From NCBI GenBank assembly GCA_004172935.1, contig SDZD01000005.1, positions 1 to 64,000 of the forward strand: a stretch of DNA of 64,000 nucleotides, in the 5' to 3' direction. This DNA is from a bacterium. GTDB lineage: Bacteria > Armatimonadota > Abditibacteriia > Abditibacteriales > Abditibacteriaceae. Position 1 is the stretch's first letter; each line of letters opens with the position of its first letter. Of the stretch, positions 50,222 to 59,011 are shown piece after piece. The notes below the pieces were generated by a model, which saw only the letters and a program-made list of their open reading frames with translations, was not told the origin of the DNA and made no database searches. The translations under genes were made by a program, and so were the position numbers.

Positions 50222-50884
50222 ATGCGCCTCACTTATTTCGGTCACGCCTGTTTCGGTATCCAAACCTCCGGCTATCGTTTGGTTCTCGACCCCTTTTCCT
50301 CCGAAATCGGCTACTCTCCTCTCAATACCAAAGCCGACCTTATTTGCATTTCCCACGAGAACCCGAAATGGCACTCTTACGTCGAAGGCGTTGATGGCGA
50401 CTGGACGCTTTATAACGCCCTCGAAAACGTCGGCCAAACCTGGGACTTCGACGGCATTTCCCTCGAATCCTTCCCTGTCTTCGAGGACTGGCCCGACAAC
50501 GGCGAACCCGTTGGCCCCAACGCCATGTTCAAAATCACCAACGAAAACCTGCGCATCCTCCACATGGGCGACGTAGGCCACACCCTCGGCAACGATTACA
50601 TCGAAGCCCTCGGCGATATTGACATCGTCCTCGCCCCCATTGGTGGCCCGCCCACCATCGAACTCGCCGACCTCAAATCCTTCCTCGAAGAACTCAACCC
50701 CAGCTTGGTTATCCCCATGCACTACATGGTCGAAGGTCTCCAAATGACCCTCGAACCCCTCGACTCCTTCCTCATCATTTGGGATGGACCCATCGAGCGT
50801 GCCACCAAATCCGAATTCGACCTCAAAATGGACGACCTCCCCACCAAAACCACCCTCAAGCTCCTCCCGCCACTGCGCCTATGA
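50222..50884 (+). CDS. MBL-fold hydrolase-like protein
   Basis: 220 residues. N-terminal LTYFGHACFGIQTSGYRLVLDPFSSEIGY resembles the L-x-x-x-GHA-x-F-x-I start of UPF0173/UlaG-type metallo-beta-lactamase proteins; an internal LHMGDVGHTL and VIPMHY match later strands. The canonical HxHxDH is replaced by SHENPKWHS, so the usual first metal site is altered. Enzymatic activity is therefore doubtful or uses a changed metal set. Confidence 0.72.
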   Translation: MRLTYFGHACFGIQTSGYRLVLDPFSSEIGYSPLNTKADLICISHENPKWHSYVEGVDGDWTLYNALENVGQTWDFDGISLESFPVFEDWPDNGEPVGPNAMFKITNENLRILHMGDVGHTLGNDYIEALGDIDIVLAPIGGPPTIELADLKSFLEELNPSLVIPMHYMVEGLQMTLEPLDSFLIIWDGPIERATKSEFDLKMDDLPTKTTLKLLPPLRL

Positions 50885-50893
50885 CGCTTAAAA

Positions 50894-50925
50894 CTCCCCT
50901 CCTTGGAAAGGAGGGGACAGGGGAG
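50894..50925. repeat. REP-like hairpin (CCCCTCCTTGGAAAGGAGGGG type)
   Basis: A 9-bp stem CCCCTCCTT / AAGGAGGGG (50896-50904 with 50908-50916) followed by ACAGGGGAG. Words of this form are widespread as intergenic repeats across bacterial genomes. Here it lies directly after the MBL gene stop codon. Confidence 0.55.
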
Positions 50926-50936
50926 ACTGTCACTCC

Positions 50937-51140
50937 TCAATCATCAGGTCGAGTAACCGGCGTCGAACCTGTCGCCACATCGGGAACGGCCTGTCCCATC
51001 ACACCAAACCCCGAAATATAGAGTGGTGGCGGATTATCGTCGCCCTTTTTCTGAGTGGCGTGCGGCAAAGTCGGTGCTTCCTCGCTTTTGGATGCTTCTG
51101 ATAATTCGGCTGGGTTAATTTCAGATGAATTGTTTGTCAT
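50937..51140 (-). CDS. Small hypothetical protein (67 aa)
   Basis: ATG at 51140 with TAGGAGAA 9 bases upstream, a convincing ribosome-binding site. The protein is acidic and disordered at the N-terminus, ends near GFGVMGQAVPDVATG and has no membrane segment. Not recognised. Divergent from the first secretin-like gene, with a 51-bp gap. Confidence 0.5.
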   Translation of the reverse strand: MTNNSSEINPAELSEASKSEEAPTLPHATQKKGDDNPPPLYISGFGVMGQAVPDVATGSTPVTRPDD

Positions 51141-51191
51141 GAGATTATTCTCCTATTGAATTAGACACCCAATTAGGGCTAACTGCGCGCC

Positions 51192-52235
51192 GTGTTGAAA
51201 AACTCTTATTTCGCACGGCATCGCGTCGTTACTGTTGCAACCCTGTTGGGTCTCTGCTGCTCGTCTTCTTCATTGTATGCACAGGAGAATCCGTATGCAC
51301 AGGAGAAACCGACAACTCCCCCGGCAACAGAGTCCAACAAACAACTTCAGGAACTCGCCCCCGGCACAAACACGCCAATTCAGATTCGTGTTCGCAATAT
51401 TAAGCCGTCGCTAATTGCCTATTGGCTCGATTCGGCCAACCATCAAATGCCCGTTGAACTGAAAGTGGCTCAGGCGTTTGGTATGGAGGGGGCCTTTCAG
51501 GATTTGCCACGACTCCCTGGCAATGCCAACGGCCCAGCTGAATTAAAGTTACCTCAAGGCATTACTCGACTAGTCGCGATTGATCCTCAAAACACTCTCC
51601 TTGCTTTCGGCACAAAGGAAGGACTCCAAGCTCTCGCCGACCTAATCCCGACACTCGACGTTCCGCTGGTTCAATACGAAGTCGAAGCGCTATTCCTTCA
51701 AATCCCCCGCTCCCAACTGGCTTCAACAGGTTTGAAATTCAAGAAGCCCATGCAAAAAAGCCCCTACTACTTTGGTGCGGTCACTCTCGTCCCTGCTAGT
51801 TTCAATATCCCCAACATATTGAAAGAAAAAGACGTGAAAATCCTGACCGCGCCACGAGTCACCGCGATAGATGGCCTGACTGCACAACTCCAACAAATCA
51901 CCCAAATACCATTCGTCATGGATTTAGGTCCATCTGTTGTGTCATCTAAGGCGACCATAGCCCCGACAAACGGATTAGTTCAAGAATCTGCAGGTTCTCT
52001 TCAATCTATAGCTTTTCTTTCTACCAATATAGGTATCAAAGCGACGCCTCATCAGAACAAAAGCGAGTTAATCTCGCTTTCCATCACTCCCGTTCTGGGA
52101 ACACGCACCGTCTCCGTCGCGGCAACTGTTAATGACGGCCAATCTTTCGCTATCCAGATGGCGCCCGCTAACGAAGACAAACAGGTCATAGTCATAGTTA
52201 CCCCTCGCCGCATCCGCCGCGTCGGTGACAAATAA
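51192..52235 (+). CDS. Secretin-like protein, copy 1
   Basis: 347 residues from a GTG start; signal peptide ends LYA-QE. A secretin N-type domain (LVAIDPQNTLLAFGTKEGLQALADLIPTLDVPLVQYEVEALFLQI) is followed by the secretin core signature ILTAPRVTAIDGLTAQLQQ and a closing ISLSITPVLGTRTVSVAATVNDGQSFAIQ. The C-terminus is short, so the outer-membrane gate typical of type II/IV secretins may be missing. A second copy lies downstream. Confidence 0.7.
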   Translation: MLKNSYFARHRVVTVATLLGLCCSSSSLYAQENPYAQEKPTTPPATESNKQLQELAPGTNTPIQIRVRNIKPSLIAYWLDSANHQMPVELKVAQAFGMEGAFQDLPRLPGNANGPAELKLPQGITRLVAIDPQNTLLAFGTKEGLQALADLIPTLDVPLVQYEVEALFLQIPRSQLASTGLKFKKPMQKSPYYFGAVTLVPASFNIPNILKEKDVKILTAPRVTAIDGLTAQLQQITQIPFVMDLGPSVVSSKATIAPTNGLVQESAGSLQSIAFLSTNIGIKATPHQNKSELISLSITPVLGTRTVSVAATVNDGQSFAIQMAPANEDKQVIVIVTPRRIRRVGDK

Positions 52236-52245
52236 ACCGATATTT

Positions 52246-52278
52246 GCCTATTTGCCACCTTTTGCGTGGCAAATAGGC
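52246..52278. repeat. Hairpin between the two secretin-like genes
   Basis: A 13-bp stem GCCTATTTGCCAC / GTGGCAAATAGGC (52246-52258 with 52266-52278). No T-run follows, so it is not a clear terminator; it may affect expression of the second copy. Confidence 0.5.
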
Positions 52279-52374
52279 GTTCGGATAATGAATCCGAGTG
52301 AATGACTAGGAATAGTCCCTGATGAGGCTATTCACCCATTGATTTGCCCTCTCATTTCGGCCTAACTACGCGCC

Positions 52375-53415
52375 GTGTTGAAAAACTTCTTATTCACACG
52401 GCGTCGTGTCGTTACTGTTGCTGCCCTGTTGGGCGCTTGCTACTCATCTCTGCCGCTGTGTGCGCAAGAGAATCCAACAACAGCCACTCCCACAGCAGAG
52501 ACTTTAAAGCAGCTCCAGAAACTCACCCCCGGCACAGACACTCAACTTCTTATTCCCGTCCGCAATGTTAGAGCATCACTAGTCGCCTATTGGCTCGATT
52601 CGCGTAACCAGGATAAGCCCCTCGATCTGAGAATGGGGCAGAGGTTCAGCATTGAAGAACCCTTCGGGAAGTTGCCCCGATTCCCCGGCAATGCCAATGG
52701 CCCTGCTGATCTAAAGCTACCTGAGGGGATTACTCGAATAGTCGCCGTCGATCCTCAAAATTCTATCATCGCCTTTGGAACCAAAGAAGGTGTTCAAGCA
52801 CTCGCCGACCTAATCCCGACACTCGACGTTCCGTTGGTTCAATACGAAATCGAAGCCCAATTCCTTCAAATCTCTCGTGCCGATTTGCCTGAGTTGCATT
52901 TGAACTTCGGCGAATACACCGAGAAAAATCCCACCTTTATTGGTGCTGTGGCCGGAGTTCGGAACATCTATGCCAATTTAGCGCGGTTAATAGCAGGGGG
53001 AAAGATGCAGGTACTCACTGCTCCCCGTGTGACAGTAATAGATGGTTTGAGCGCCCAATTGCAACAATCGACTGTAACCCCATTCGTTCTCAATCAGGAG
53101 GCGCTCAAGAAATCCCTGTTAGAGAAACCTGAAGAGGGCACTGTGAGGCAAAGTCCTAGCGCCGAAATGCTGCAAGCGACAGCTTATGTCACTACCTCGA
53201 TAGGCTTAAAGACGACAGTCCACCAAAACAAAGACGACTTGATTTCGCTCTCGGTTAATCCCATGTTTGGAACACGTACCGTCTCTGTTGCTGCGACAGT
53301 CCGCGATGGCGAATCTTTCGCCATTCAATTGTCGCCCGCCAACGAAGACAAACAGGTCATCGTTCTAGTCACCACCCGCCGCATCCGCCGTGTAGGTGAC
53401 GACGACGCCAAATAA
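52375..53415 (+). CDS. Secretin-like protein, copy 2
   Basis: 346 residues from GTG 52375. Close paralogue of copy 1, including the identical LADLIPTLDVPLVQYE segment and the core ILTAPRVT (here VLTAPRVT-IDGLSAQLQQ) and TVSVAATV-x-DG-x-SFAIQ. The DNA around both starts is also alike (CGCCGTGTTGAAAAAC), which indicates recent duplication. It is ended by a terminator. Confidence 0.7.
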   Translation: MLKNFLFTRRRVVTVAALLGACYSSLPLCAQENPTTATPTAETLKQLQKLTPGTDTQLLIPVRNVRASLVAYWLDSRNQDKPLDLRMGQRFSIEEPFGKLPRFPGNANGPADLKLPEGITRIVAVDPQNSIIAFGTKEGVQALADLIPTLDVPLVQYEIEAQFLQISRADLPELHLNFGEYTEKNPTFIGAVAGVRNIYANLARLIAGGKMQVLTAPRVTVIDGLSAQLQQSTVTPFVLNQEALKKSLLEKPEEGTVRQSPSAEMLQATAYVTTSIGLKTTVHQNKDDLISLSVNPMFGTRTVSVAATVRDGESFAIQLSPANEDKQVIVLVTTRRIRRVGDDDAK

Positions 53416-53436
53416 GACGTACACAAACCGCTATTG

Positions 53437-53472
53437 AAGGAGAGGCGCAACAGACATGCGCCCCTCCTTTTT
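53437..53472 (+). terminator. Intrinsic terminator of secretin-like copy 2
   Basis: AAGGAGAGGCGCA / TGCGCCCCTCCTT stem (53437-53449 with 53457-53469, one mismatch) followed by TTTTT. Confidence 0.8.
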
Positions 53473-53692
53473 CGTCAGGGAGAACATCGCCATATTTGTG
53501 AGAGGCATCCGCACCACTCACGCAATATGAAGAGGCGCAAACAAGAGGCGATATGCATCTAGCTACCGACTATACAAAACCACTTTAGTCTCGCTACTCA
53601 ACAGCTTTAGGAGAGGAGTGCCCTTAAATCTCCCCGATTTATCCAAGACCTAAAAATAATCTCAATTTTTTACTCTAAAAGAGATACCGTTT

Positions 53693-55522
53693 TTGGTTGA
53701 AGCGACTAAATTAGAAGGCGTGACCATCCAAGAACCGAAGAACCGACTGCACACGCCACTTCCAAAAATTGGCATCCGTCCCACCATTGATGGCCGTTTA
53801 GGCGGCGTGCGTGAATCGCTCGAAGAGCGCACAATGGGGTTGGCGCACGCCGTTGCCGCTCTCATACAGGAAAACATTCGCCATGCCTGTGGCCTTCCTG
53901 TCGAAATTGTCATCGCCGATTCCACCATCGGTGGCGTTTCCGAAGCCGCCGCGTGCGCCCAGAAATTCGAGCGCGAAGGCGTCGGTGTTTCCCTCACCGT
54001 GACACCCTGTTGGTGCTATGGCAGCGAAACGATGGATATGCATCCCACCAACCCCAAAGCGGTGTGGGGCTTCAACGGCACCGAGCGCCCCGGCGCCGTT
54101 TACTTGGCCGCCGCCCTCGCCGGACACGCCCAGAAAGGCTTGCCCGCCTTCGGCATCTATGGCCGCGATGTGCAAGATGCCGACGACACCTCCATCCCCG
54201 ACGATGTCGCCGCTAAAATCCTGCTCTTCGCCCGTGCCGCTCTCGCCGCCGCCACCATGCGCGGCACCAGCTATCTCGCTATGGGCGGCACCAGCATGGG
54301 CATTGCCGGAAGTCAGGTCTCGCCTGAGTTTTTTGAAACCTACCTCGGAATGCGCTCCGAGTCCATCGACCTCAGCGAGTTCATCCGCCGTATCGAAAAA
54401 GGCATCTACGACCACGAAGAGTACGAATTGGCCCTCTCGTGGGTAAAAGCCAACTGCCCCGAAGGCAAAGACACCAACCCCGAAGACGCACAGCGCACCC
54501 GCGAACAAAAAGACGAAGATTGGGCCACCTGCGTCAAAATGGCTCTCATTGGCCGCGACCTCATGATTGGCAACCCCAAACTCAAAGAAATGGGCTTCGG
54601 TGAAGAGTCCGGCGGTCACAACGCCCTTGCTGCGGGCTTTCAGGGCCAACGTCAGTGGACCGACGCCCGCCCCAACGGCGATTTCCTCGAAGCCATCCTC
54701 ACCAGCTCCTTCGACTGGAACGGCATTCGCCAGTCCTATATGCTCGCCACCGAAAACGACGCCCTTAATGGCGCCGGAATGCTCTTCGGCCACTTGCTCA
54801 CTCAGGGCCAAACCACCCTTTTCGCCGACCTCCGCACCTTCTGGAGTTCCGAAGCCGTCGAGCGTGTTACTGGCTACAAGCTGCAAGGCCATGCCCAGTA
54901 CGGGATCTTGCATCTCATTAACTCCGGTCCCGCCGCCCTCGACTGGACGGGCCAAATCAACGGTGAAAAAGGCGAACCAGTCCTCAAATCGTGGTGGGAC
55001 ATCACTCCCGAAGACGCCGACCGCTGCCTCAAAGCGACCGAGTGGTGCGCCTCTGATTTGGGCTACTTCCCCGCTGGTGGCTGGTCTACCGACTTCACCA
55101 CGCGCGGCGAAATGCCCGCCACCATGTACCGCCTCAACCTCGTCAAAGGTTTAGGCCCAGTGCTACAAATCGCCGAAGGCTACGTCGTGTCACTCCCAGA
55201 CGAAGTCCACGACGCTCTCGACGCCCGTACCAACCCGACATGGCCCACCACCTGGTTCGCCCCTATCCTGACGGGCGAAGGCCAGTTCCGCGACGCCTAC
55301 ACCGTGATGAACTCATGGGGCGCCAACCACTGCGTCGCTTCCTACGGACACATCGGCGCCGACCTTCTGGCCTTAGCTTCCATCCTCCGCATCCCCGTCG
55401 AGATGCACAACATTCCCGAAAAAGCCGTCTTCCGCCCAGCCGCCTGGAACCGCTTCGGCGGCATCGCCGACACAGGCGCCGACTACCGAGCCTGCGCCAC
55501 CTACGGCCCCCTCTACGGTTAA
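53693..55522 (+). CDS. fucI: L-fucose isomerase
   Basis: 609 residues (E. coli FucI is 591) from a TTG start. It aligns with FucI throughout: [76 protein letters not shown] and [16 protein letters not shown] near the end. It converts L-fucose to L-fuculose (also D-arabinose to D-ribulose). No fucK, fucA or fucP is nearby. It ends at a strong terminator. Confidence 0.93.
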   Translation: MVEATKLEGVTIQEPKNRLHTPLPKIGIRPTIDGRLGGVRESLEERTMGLAHAVAALIQENIRHACGLPVEIVIADSTIGGVSEAAACAQKFEREGVGVSLTVTPCWCYGSETMDMHPTNPKAVWGFNGTERPGAVYLAAALAGHAQKGLPAFGIYGRDVQDADDTSIPDDVAAKILLFARAALAAATMRGTSYLAMGGTSMGIAGSQVSPEFFETYLGMRSESIDLSEFIRRIEKGIYDHEEYELALSWVKANCPEGKDTNPEDAQRTREQKDEDWATCVKMALIGRDLMIGNPKLKEMGFGEESGGHNALAAGFQGQRQWTDARPNGDFLEAILTSSFDWNGIRQSYMLATENDALNGAGMLFGHLLTQGQTTLFADLRTFWSSEAVERVTGYKLQGHAQYGILHLINSGPAALDWTGQINGEKGEPVLKSWWDITPEDADRCLKATEWCASDLGYFPAGGWSTDFTTRGEMPATMYRLNLVKGLGPVLQIAEGYVVSLPDEVHDALDARTNPTWPTTWFAPILTGEGQFRDAYTVMNSWGANHCVASYGHIGADLLALASILRIPVEMHNIPEKAVFRPAAWNRFGGIADTGADYRACATYGPLYG

Positions 55523-55539
55523 ATCCTCCCAACAAACTG

Positions 55540-55574
55540 AACCCCGCCACATCACACGATGTGGCGGGGTTTCG
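55540..55574 (+). terminator. Intrinsic terminator of fucI
   Basis: AACCCCGCCACATC / GATGTGGCGGGGTT stem (55540-55553 with 55558-55571), ACAC loop, then TTCG. The following gene starts 14 bp later. Confidence 0.85.
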
Positions 55575-55587
55575 TATACAAGCACCA

Positions 55588-56073
55588 ATGGTTCTCTCAA
55601 CTATCTGGCGTCTAATCGCCCATCACGAAAACCGCGAAGCTGCTATGCGTTGGTCGCGGCAAAACCATAGAATTGCTCTAGGTTGGGATAAAGTAGGTGA
55701 CATCAAGGCACAGGGATATAATTCAGAAAAAGACCTTGAAAATGCGATGCGCCGATTTCATCCACAAAATAGGAATTTCAAATCAGGCGGGTATTCCTTG
55801 TGGAATTTCTATCAGGAGATGAAGGAGGGAGATTTGGTTATAGTAAAAGGAATTAAAGATATTTGGGTCGCTGAAGTTGAGAGTGATTATTTTTATGATC
55901 CTAAAAATTATTCGACTAATGGGGATTACTTCCATCAAAGAAAAATAAAAATTACCCAACTTGATCCGTACAAATTATGGAAAGCATCTGGCGGAATGTT
56001 TGATGATGGTGGATCAATTTATCGCCCCCTAATTCGTTGTGCCAAAACAATTGAAACACTTAACTATAGATGA
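55588..56073 (+). CDS. EVE/PUA-like single-domain protein
   Basis: 161 residues from the ATG at 55588; the frame upstream is only a shadow of fucI. The pattern W-x-x-x-x-H ... IALGWDKVGDIKAQGY ... SLWNFYQEMKEGDLVIVKG ... IWVAEVESDYFY fits the PUA/EVE superfamily, often seen as the N-terminal reader of modified DNA in Mrr/McrB-type restriction enzymes. Here no nuclease domain follows. The gene is markedly AT-rich against its neighbours, suggesting transfer. Function inferred only. Confidence 0.55.
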   Translation: MVLSTIWRLIAHHENREAAMRWSRQNHRIALGWDKVGDIKAQGYNSEKDLENAMRRFHPQNRNFKSGGYSLWNFYQEMKEGDLVIVKGIKDIWVAEVESDYFYDPKNYSTNGDYFHQRKIKITQLDPYKLWKASGGMFDDGGSIYRPLIRCAKTIETLNYR

Positions 56074-56170
56074 ATTTTTCAATAATTCCCTCGCATATAG
56101 GCAGTGTCGGGAAGAATAAGGTGTGTGGGGGGGAATCATTGGTTAGTGAAAAGTTGTTTATGACTCATGT

Positions 56171-56194
56171 AGGGGCGAACCTTGTGTTCGCCCT
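56171..56194. repeat. REP-like hairpin (AGGGGCGAAC type)
   Basis: AGGGGCGAAC-CTTGT-GTTCGCCCT forms a 9-bp stem with one bulge (56171-56180 with 56186-56194). GTAGGGGCGAACCTTGTGTTCGCC is a commonly seen intergenic repeat word in several bacterial phyla. Confidence 0.5.
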
Positions 56195-56251
56195 CGAGCA
56201 GTTCATCCTCATTAACAGATTCGTGAGCTAATGAGCATCATTCGGGGAAGC

Positions 56252-57079
56252 CTAAAAATCCGTCGATTGCGTCAGCTCTTCCCACTCTGTAATTTCCGCG
56301 CTCAAGTTCTCCAACTTTGCCCGCACAAGTCTCAGCGCATCACTCCCCAACAATAAGTGAGTCGGCGGATTCTCCGCTTCCACAATTTCTAGCAAGGCTT
56401 GGGCTGCCTTGGCGGGATCACCTGATTGTTTTCCGCTCTTTTCTTCGCGAGCCTTGCGAATTGGCCCAAATAGCTCATCATAGTCCGCAATGCTGCGCTC
56501 GGCTCGCACCATCGAACGCCCCGCCCAGTCAGTCCGAAACGAGCCTGGTTCAATAGCCGTCACTTTCACTCCGAAACCCTTCACCTCTTGGGCCAACACT
56601 TCCGATATGCCCTCAAGCGCAAACTTGCTCCCGCAATAATAGGCGATACCCGGCATGGTAATCAAACCCCCCATCGAAGTAATGTTGATGATGTGCCCCG
56701 CCCTCCGCTCGCGCATCGAAGGCAATAGCGCTTTTATCATCGCTACCGCGCCAAAAACGTTGACCTCGAACTGATGGCGCATCTCCTCTAAAGGCGATTC
56801 TTCCAAAATACCCTCGTGCCCATAGCCCGCGTTATTCACAAGCACATCTATCGGCCCTATCTCTCGCTCGATTTCAGTAACGGCAGGTTCAATGGCTTTT
56901 GTATCCGTAACATCCAACACGATGCCCTTTGCCTGTTGAACGTCCAACTTCTCAAATTCCCGAAGTGATTCCTCGTTACGCACAGTCCCAACTACTGTAT
57001 GCCCCGCCTTTAATGCCGCCTCCGCGAAAGCCCGTCCAAATCCCGAACTCACACCCGTAATCAAGAAGATTTTGCTCAT
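56252..57079 (-). CDS. Short-chain dehydrogenase/reductase (SDR)
   Basis: 275 residues. N-terminal TGVSSGFG cofactor motif, NNAG motif (VLVNNAGYG) and Y-x-x-x-K active site YYCGSK. Classical SDR oxidoreductase; substrate unknown. Divergent from a LysR regulator that likely controls it through the operator at 57099-57140. Confidence 0.88.
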   Translation of the reverse strand: MSKIFLITGVSSGFGRAFAEAALKAGHTVVGTVRNEESLREFEKLDVQQAKGIVLDVTDTKAIEPAVTEIEREIGPIDVLVNNAGYGHEGILEESPLEEMRHQFEVNVFGAVAMIKALLPSMRERRAGHIINITSMGGLITMPGIAYYCGSKFALEGISEVLAQEVKGFGVKVTAIEPGSFRTDWAGRSMVRAERSIADYDELFGPIRKAREEKSGKQSGDPAKAAQALLEIVEAENPPTHLLLGSDALRLVRAKLENLSAEITEWEELTQSTDF

Positions 57080-57098
57080 GCAGCATGGTCTAATCTTT

Positions 57099-57140
57099 TA
57101 TCGACTGTGTGTAAAATATATATTAGTCACAGTTGCGATA
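57099..57140. promoter_or_regulatory. Putative LysR operator in the divergent SDR-lysR gap
   Basis: TATCG-A-CTGTG (57099-57109) is mirrored by CACAG-TTG-CGATA (57128-57140), an interrupted inverted repeat in the 78-bp gap between the divergent genes. This is the position and form expected for a LysR-type binding site. Confidence 0.5.
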
Positions 57141-57157
57141 GCTTTTACAGATACCAG

Positions 57158-58054
57158 ATGGAGTTACGACACATCAAATACTTTCTGGCCGTCGCCGAGG
57201 AAGGGAATTTCACCCGCGCCGCTCAAAAAATCGGCATCGGCCAACCGCCACTGAGCCAACAAATCCGCGATCTCGAACGCGAAATCGGTGTCCCGCTTTT
57301 CCGTCGCCTCCCACACGGCGCCGAACTCACCGAAGCGGGCCAAGCCTTCTTACCCGAAGCCAGAACCTTGATTGAGCAATCCCGGCAAGCCATTCGCGCC
57401 GCCCAACGTAGTGGGCGCGGCGAAGTCGGCCAGCTTCGCGTCGGCTACACCAGTTCTGCCGCTTTTCACCCTATCGTTCCACAATCTATTCGCGCCTTCC
57501 GCAAAAATTCCCCCGAAGTCGAACTCACCCTCACCGAAGCCGACACCACCAAATTACTAGAACTCTTGCAGTGCCATGAAGTCGATGTCGCTTTCGTCCG
57601 CCCCGGCCACAAAGCCCCAACTGGGGTACGTCTATACAACTTGGACAACGAAGCCATGTTCGCAGTCCTACCATCGGGCCACCCCCTAGCCGAATCCCAA
57701 TCCATACAACTCGCGCAACTGGCCGAAGAAATCCTCCTACTCTTTCCCCGCAGCGCAGGAACCAGTTTTTTCGACGATATTATCGCGGCCTGCCAACATG
57801 TCGGCTTCGAGCCTATTCTGGGGCAGCAGGTGCCCCAAATCTCATCCGTGGGCAACTTGGTCGCGGCAGAACTCGGTGTCTCCATCGTTCCCGAAACCAT
57901 CGCTCAGGTGCAAGTCGCCGGAGTCAAATACATCCCCATCACAGGCCAGTCCCCACGCGCCCGTTTAGACCTCGCCACACGCCCCAACGAAACATCTATA
58001 GTCGTTCACAATTTTATCGCCCCACTAATCCGAACAAGTAAACACGACATGTAA
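57158..58054 (+). CDS. LysR-family transcriptional regulator
   Basis: 299 residues from the ATG at 57158; the upstream extension to 57107 runs through the operator. Winged HTH (LRHIKYFLAVAEEGNFTRAAQKIGIGQPPLSQQIRDLEREIGVPLF) and the LysR effector domain follow. Divergent from the SDR gene, the usual regulator-target arrangement. Confidence 0.92.
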   Translation: MELRHIKYFLAVAEEGNFTRAAQKIGIGQPPLSQQIRDLEREIGVPLFRRLPHGAELTEAGQAFLPEARTLIEQSRQAIRAAQRSGRGEVGQLRVGYTSSAAFHPIVPQSIRAFRKNSPEVELTLTEADTTKLLELLQCHEVDVAFVRPGHKAPTGVRLYNLDNEAMFAVLPSGHPLAESQSIQLAQLAEEILLLFPRSAGTSFFDDIIAACQHVGFEPILGQQVPQISSVGNLVAAELGVSIVPETIAQVQVAGVKYIPITGQSPRARLDLATRPNETSIVVHNFIAPLIRTSKHDM

Positions 58055-58118
58055 AAATAGGTTATACTGAATATAATGAAATGAAGGCTCCTCTGGGGCA
58101 AATATATCCCTTCTTCAA

Positions 58119-58306
58119 GTTATCGCGAAGGCGCGATAACCACAACTCAAAACCTCCGTGTCTCTGTGGTGAATTTCTCAATAAGCTCCAAAGATTGAAT
58201 AAAAATTGATTAATCAATCTTTTCTCCCCCTTTCACGCTCAACAGAATCAAAAAACATCAAATTAATCAATCTCTTAAATTGATTGAACCCCCAAAAAGA
58301 TTGATT
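58119..58306. repeat. Non-coding repeat cluster downstream of lysR
   Basis: The 357-bp gap (58055-58411) holds no gene. It contains GTTATCGCG / CGCGATAAC (58119-58140), a widespread CTCCGTGTCTCTGTGGTGAA repeat word (about 58154-58173), and a set of five AAAGATTGA / TCAATCTTT motifs between 58190 and 58306, including the palindrome ATTGATTAATCAAT (58204-58217). Confidence 0.6.
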
Positions 58307-58411
58307 TACCGCCCAGTTTGAAGGCTATTCAATTCTCAATAAGAGTCGGTGCCTGAAACACACCACTCAAGTGCTTGAATCATCTCTACTCGCTCTTCAA
58401 ATTCAACAGGT

Positions 58412-59011
58412 ATGAGCGGGCAGAAAATTTTGCGCATACGGTTGGTACTCTCGGTTTTGATGGGATTGGCTGTGGCGTTCGTTCCTCTCTACCTCGTCGT
58501 AGGAGGCCCCAGTTCACGCGACCTCAAATTTCAGCGAAAGTACACCCGCTCCGCCTTCAAAACCGTGGAGCGAATGCTGGAAGCCCACCGACGCCAACAC
58601 GGTAGTTACCCATCCACTCTAAAGGAATTTGGCTATGAGAAGCAAGATGGTTGGGGCCGCCCCATGCTCTACTCCGTGCATAATGGCGTACCTCTTCTCG
58701 AATCTCTTGGACGCGACGGCGTGCGCGGAGGAATCGGAACCGATGCCGACCTTTCCAACCAAAATCCGAGTCCACCCCAAATACATGTGCCATTCTGGAC
58801 ACGCATCACCGACCCCGATGCCCTTCAAATGACTCTCGCCGCCTGTATCTCTGGACTTTTCGCCACGTTCCTCTGTTTCAGTGGCCTACAAAGCCAAACC
58901 TTCTCTCCGAGCACATTGCCCCTTCTGGGCTTCTCTCTTCTGCTATCTTTGGGGATCGCGGCCTTCGGTGCCATCATAATTACCATCGTCCACGTCCCCT
59001 CCGGCCACTAA
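58412..59011 (+). CDS. GspG-like (type II pseudopilin-like) membrane protein
   Basis: 199 residues. An N-terminal membrane helix (IRLVLSVLMGLAVAFVPLYLVVGG) leads into FKTVERMLEAHRRQHGSYPSTLKEFGY ... DGWGRPMLYSVHNGVPLLESLGRDGVRGGIGTDADL, the calcium-loop region of GspG major pseudopilins. Two further helices close the protein. A classical type III prepilin cleavage motif is not seen. Its stop overlaps the next start (TAATG). Confidence 0.65.
   Translation: MSGQKILRIRLVLSVLMGLAVAFVPLYLVVGGPSSRDLKFQRKYTRSAFKTVERMLEAHRRQHGSYPSTLKEFGYEKQDGWGRPMLYSVHNGVPLLESLGRDGVRGGIGTDADLSNQNPSPPQIHVPFWTRITDPDALQMTLAACISGLFATFLCFSGLQSQTFSPSTLPLLGFSLLLSLGIAAFGAIIITIVHVPSGH

Noticed and set aside
53798..54955. A 385-codon minus-strand frame across fucI
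   Set aside because: It lies fully antisense to a gene with conserved FucI motifs; long antisense frames arise from the codon bias here, and it has no recognisable domain or ribosome-binding site.
55240..55587. The upstream part of the EVE-like frame
   Set aside because: It is a shadow of fucI's 3' end, Arg-rich and without a start signal. The ATG at 55588 begins the real gene.
58055..58411. A CRISPR array suggested by repeated AAAGATTGA motifs
   Set aside because: The motifs are short, unevenly spaced and in both orientations, with no uniform spacers or cas genes.
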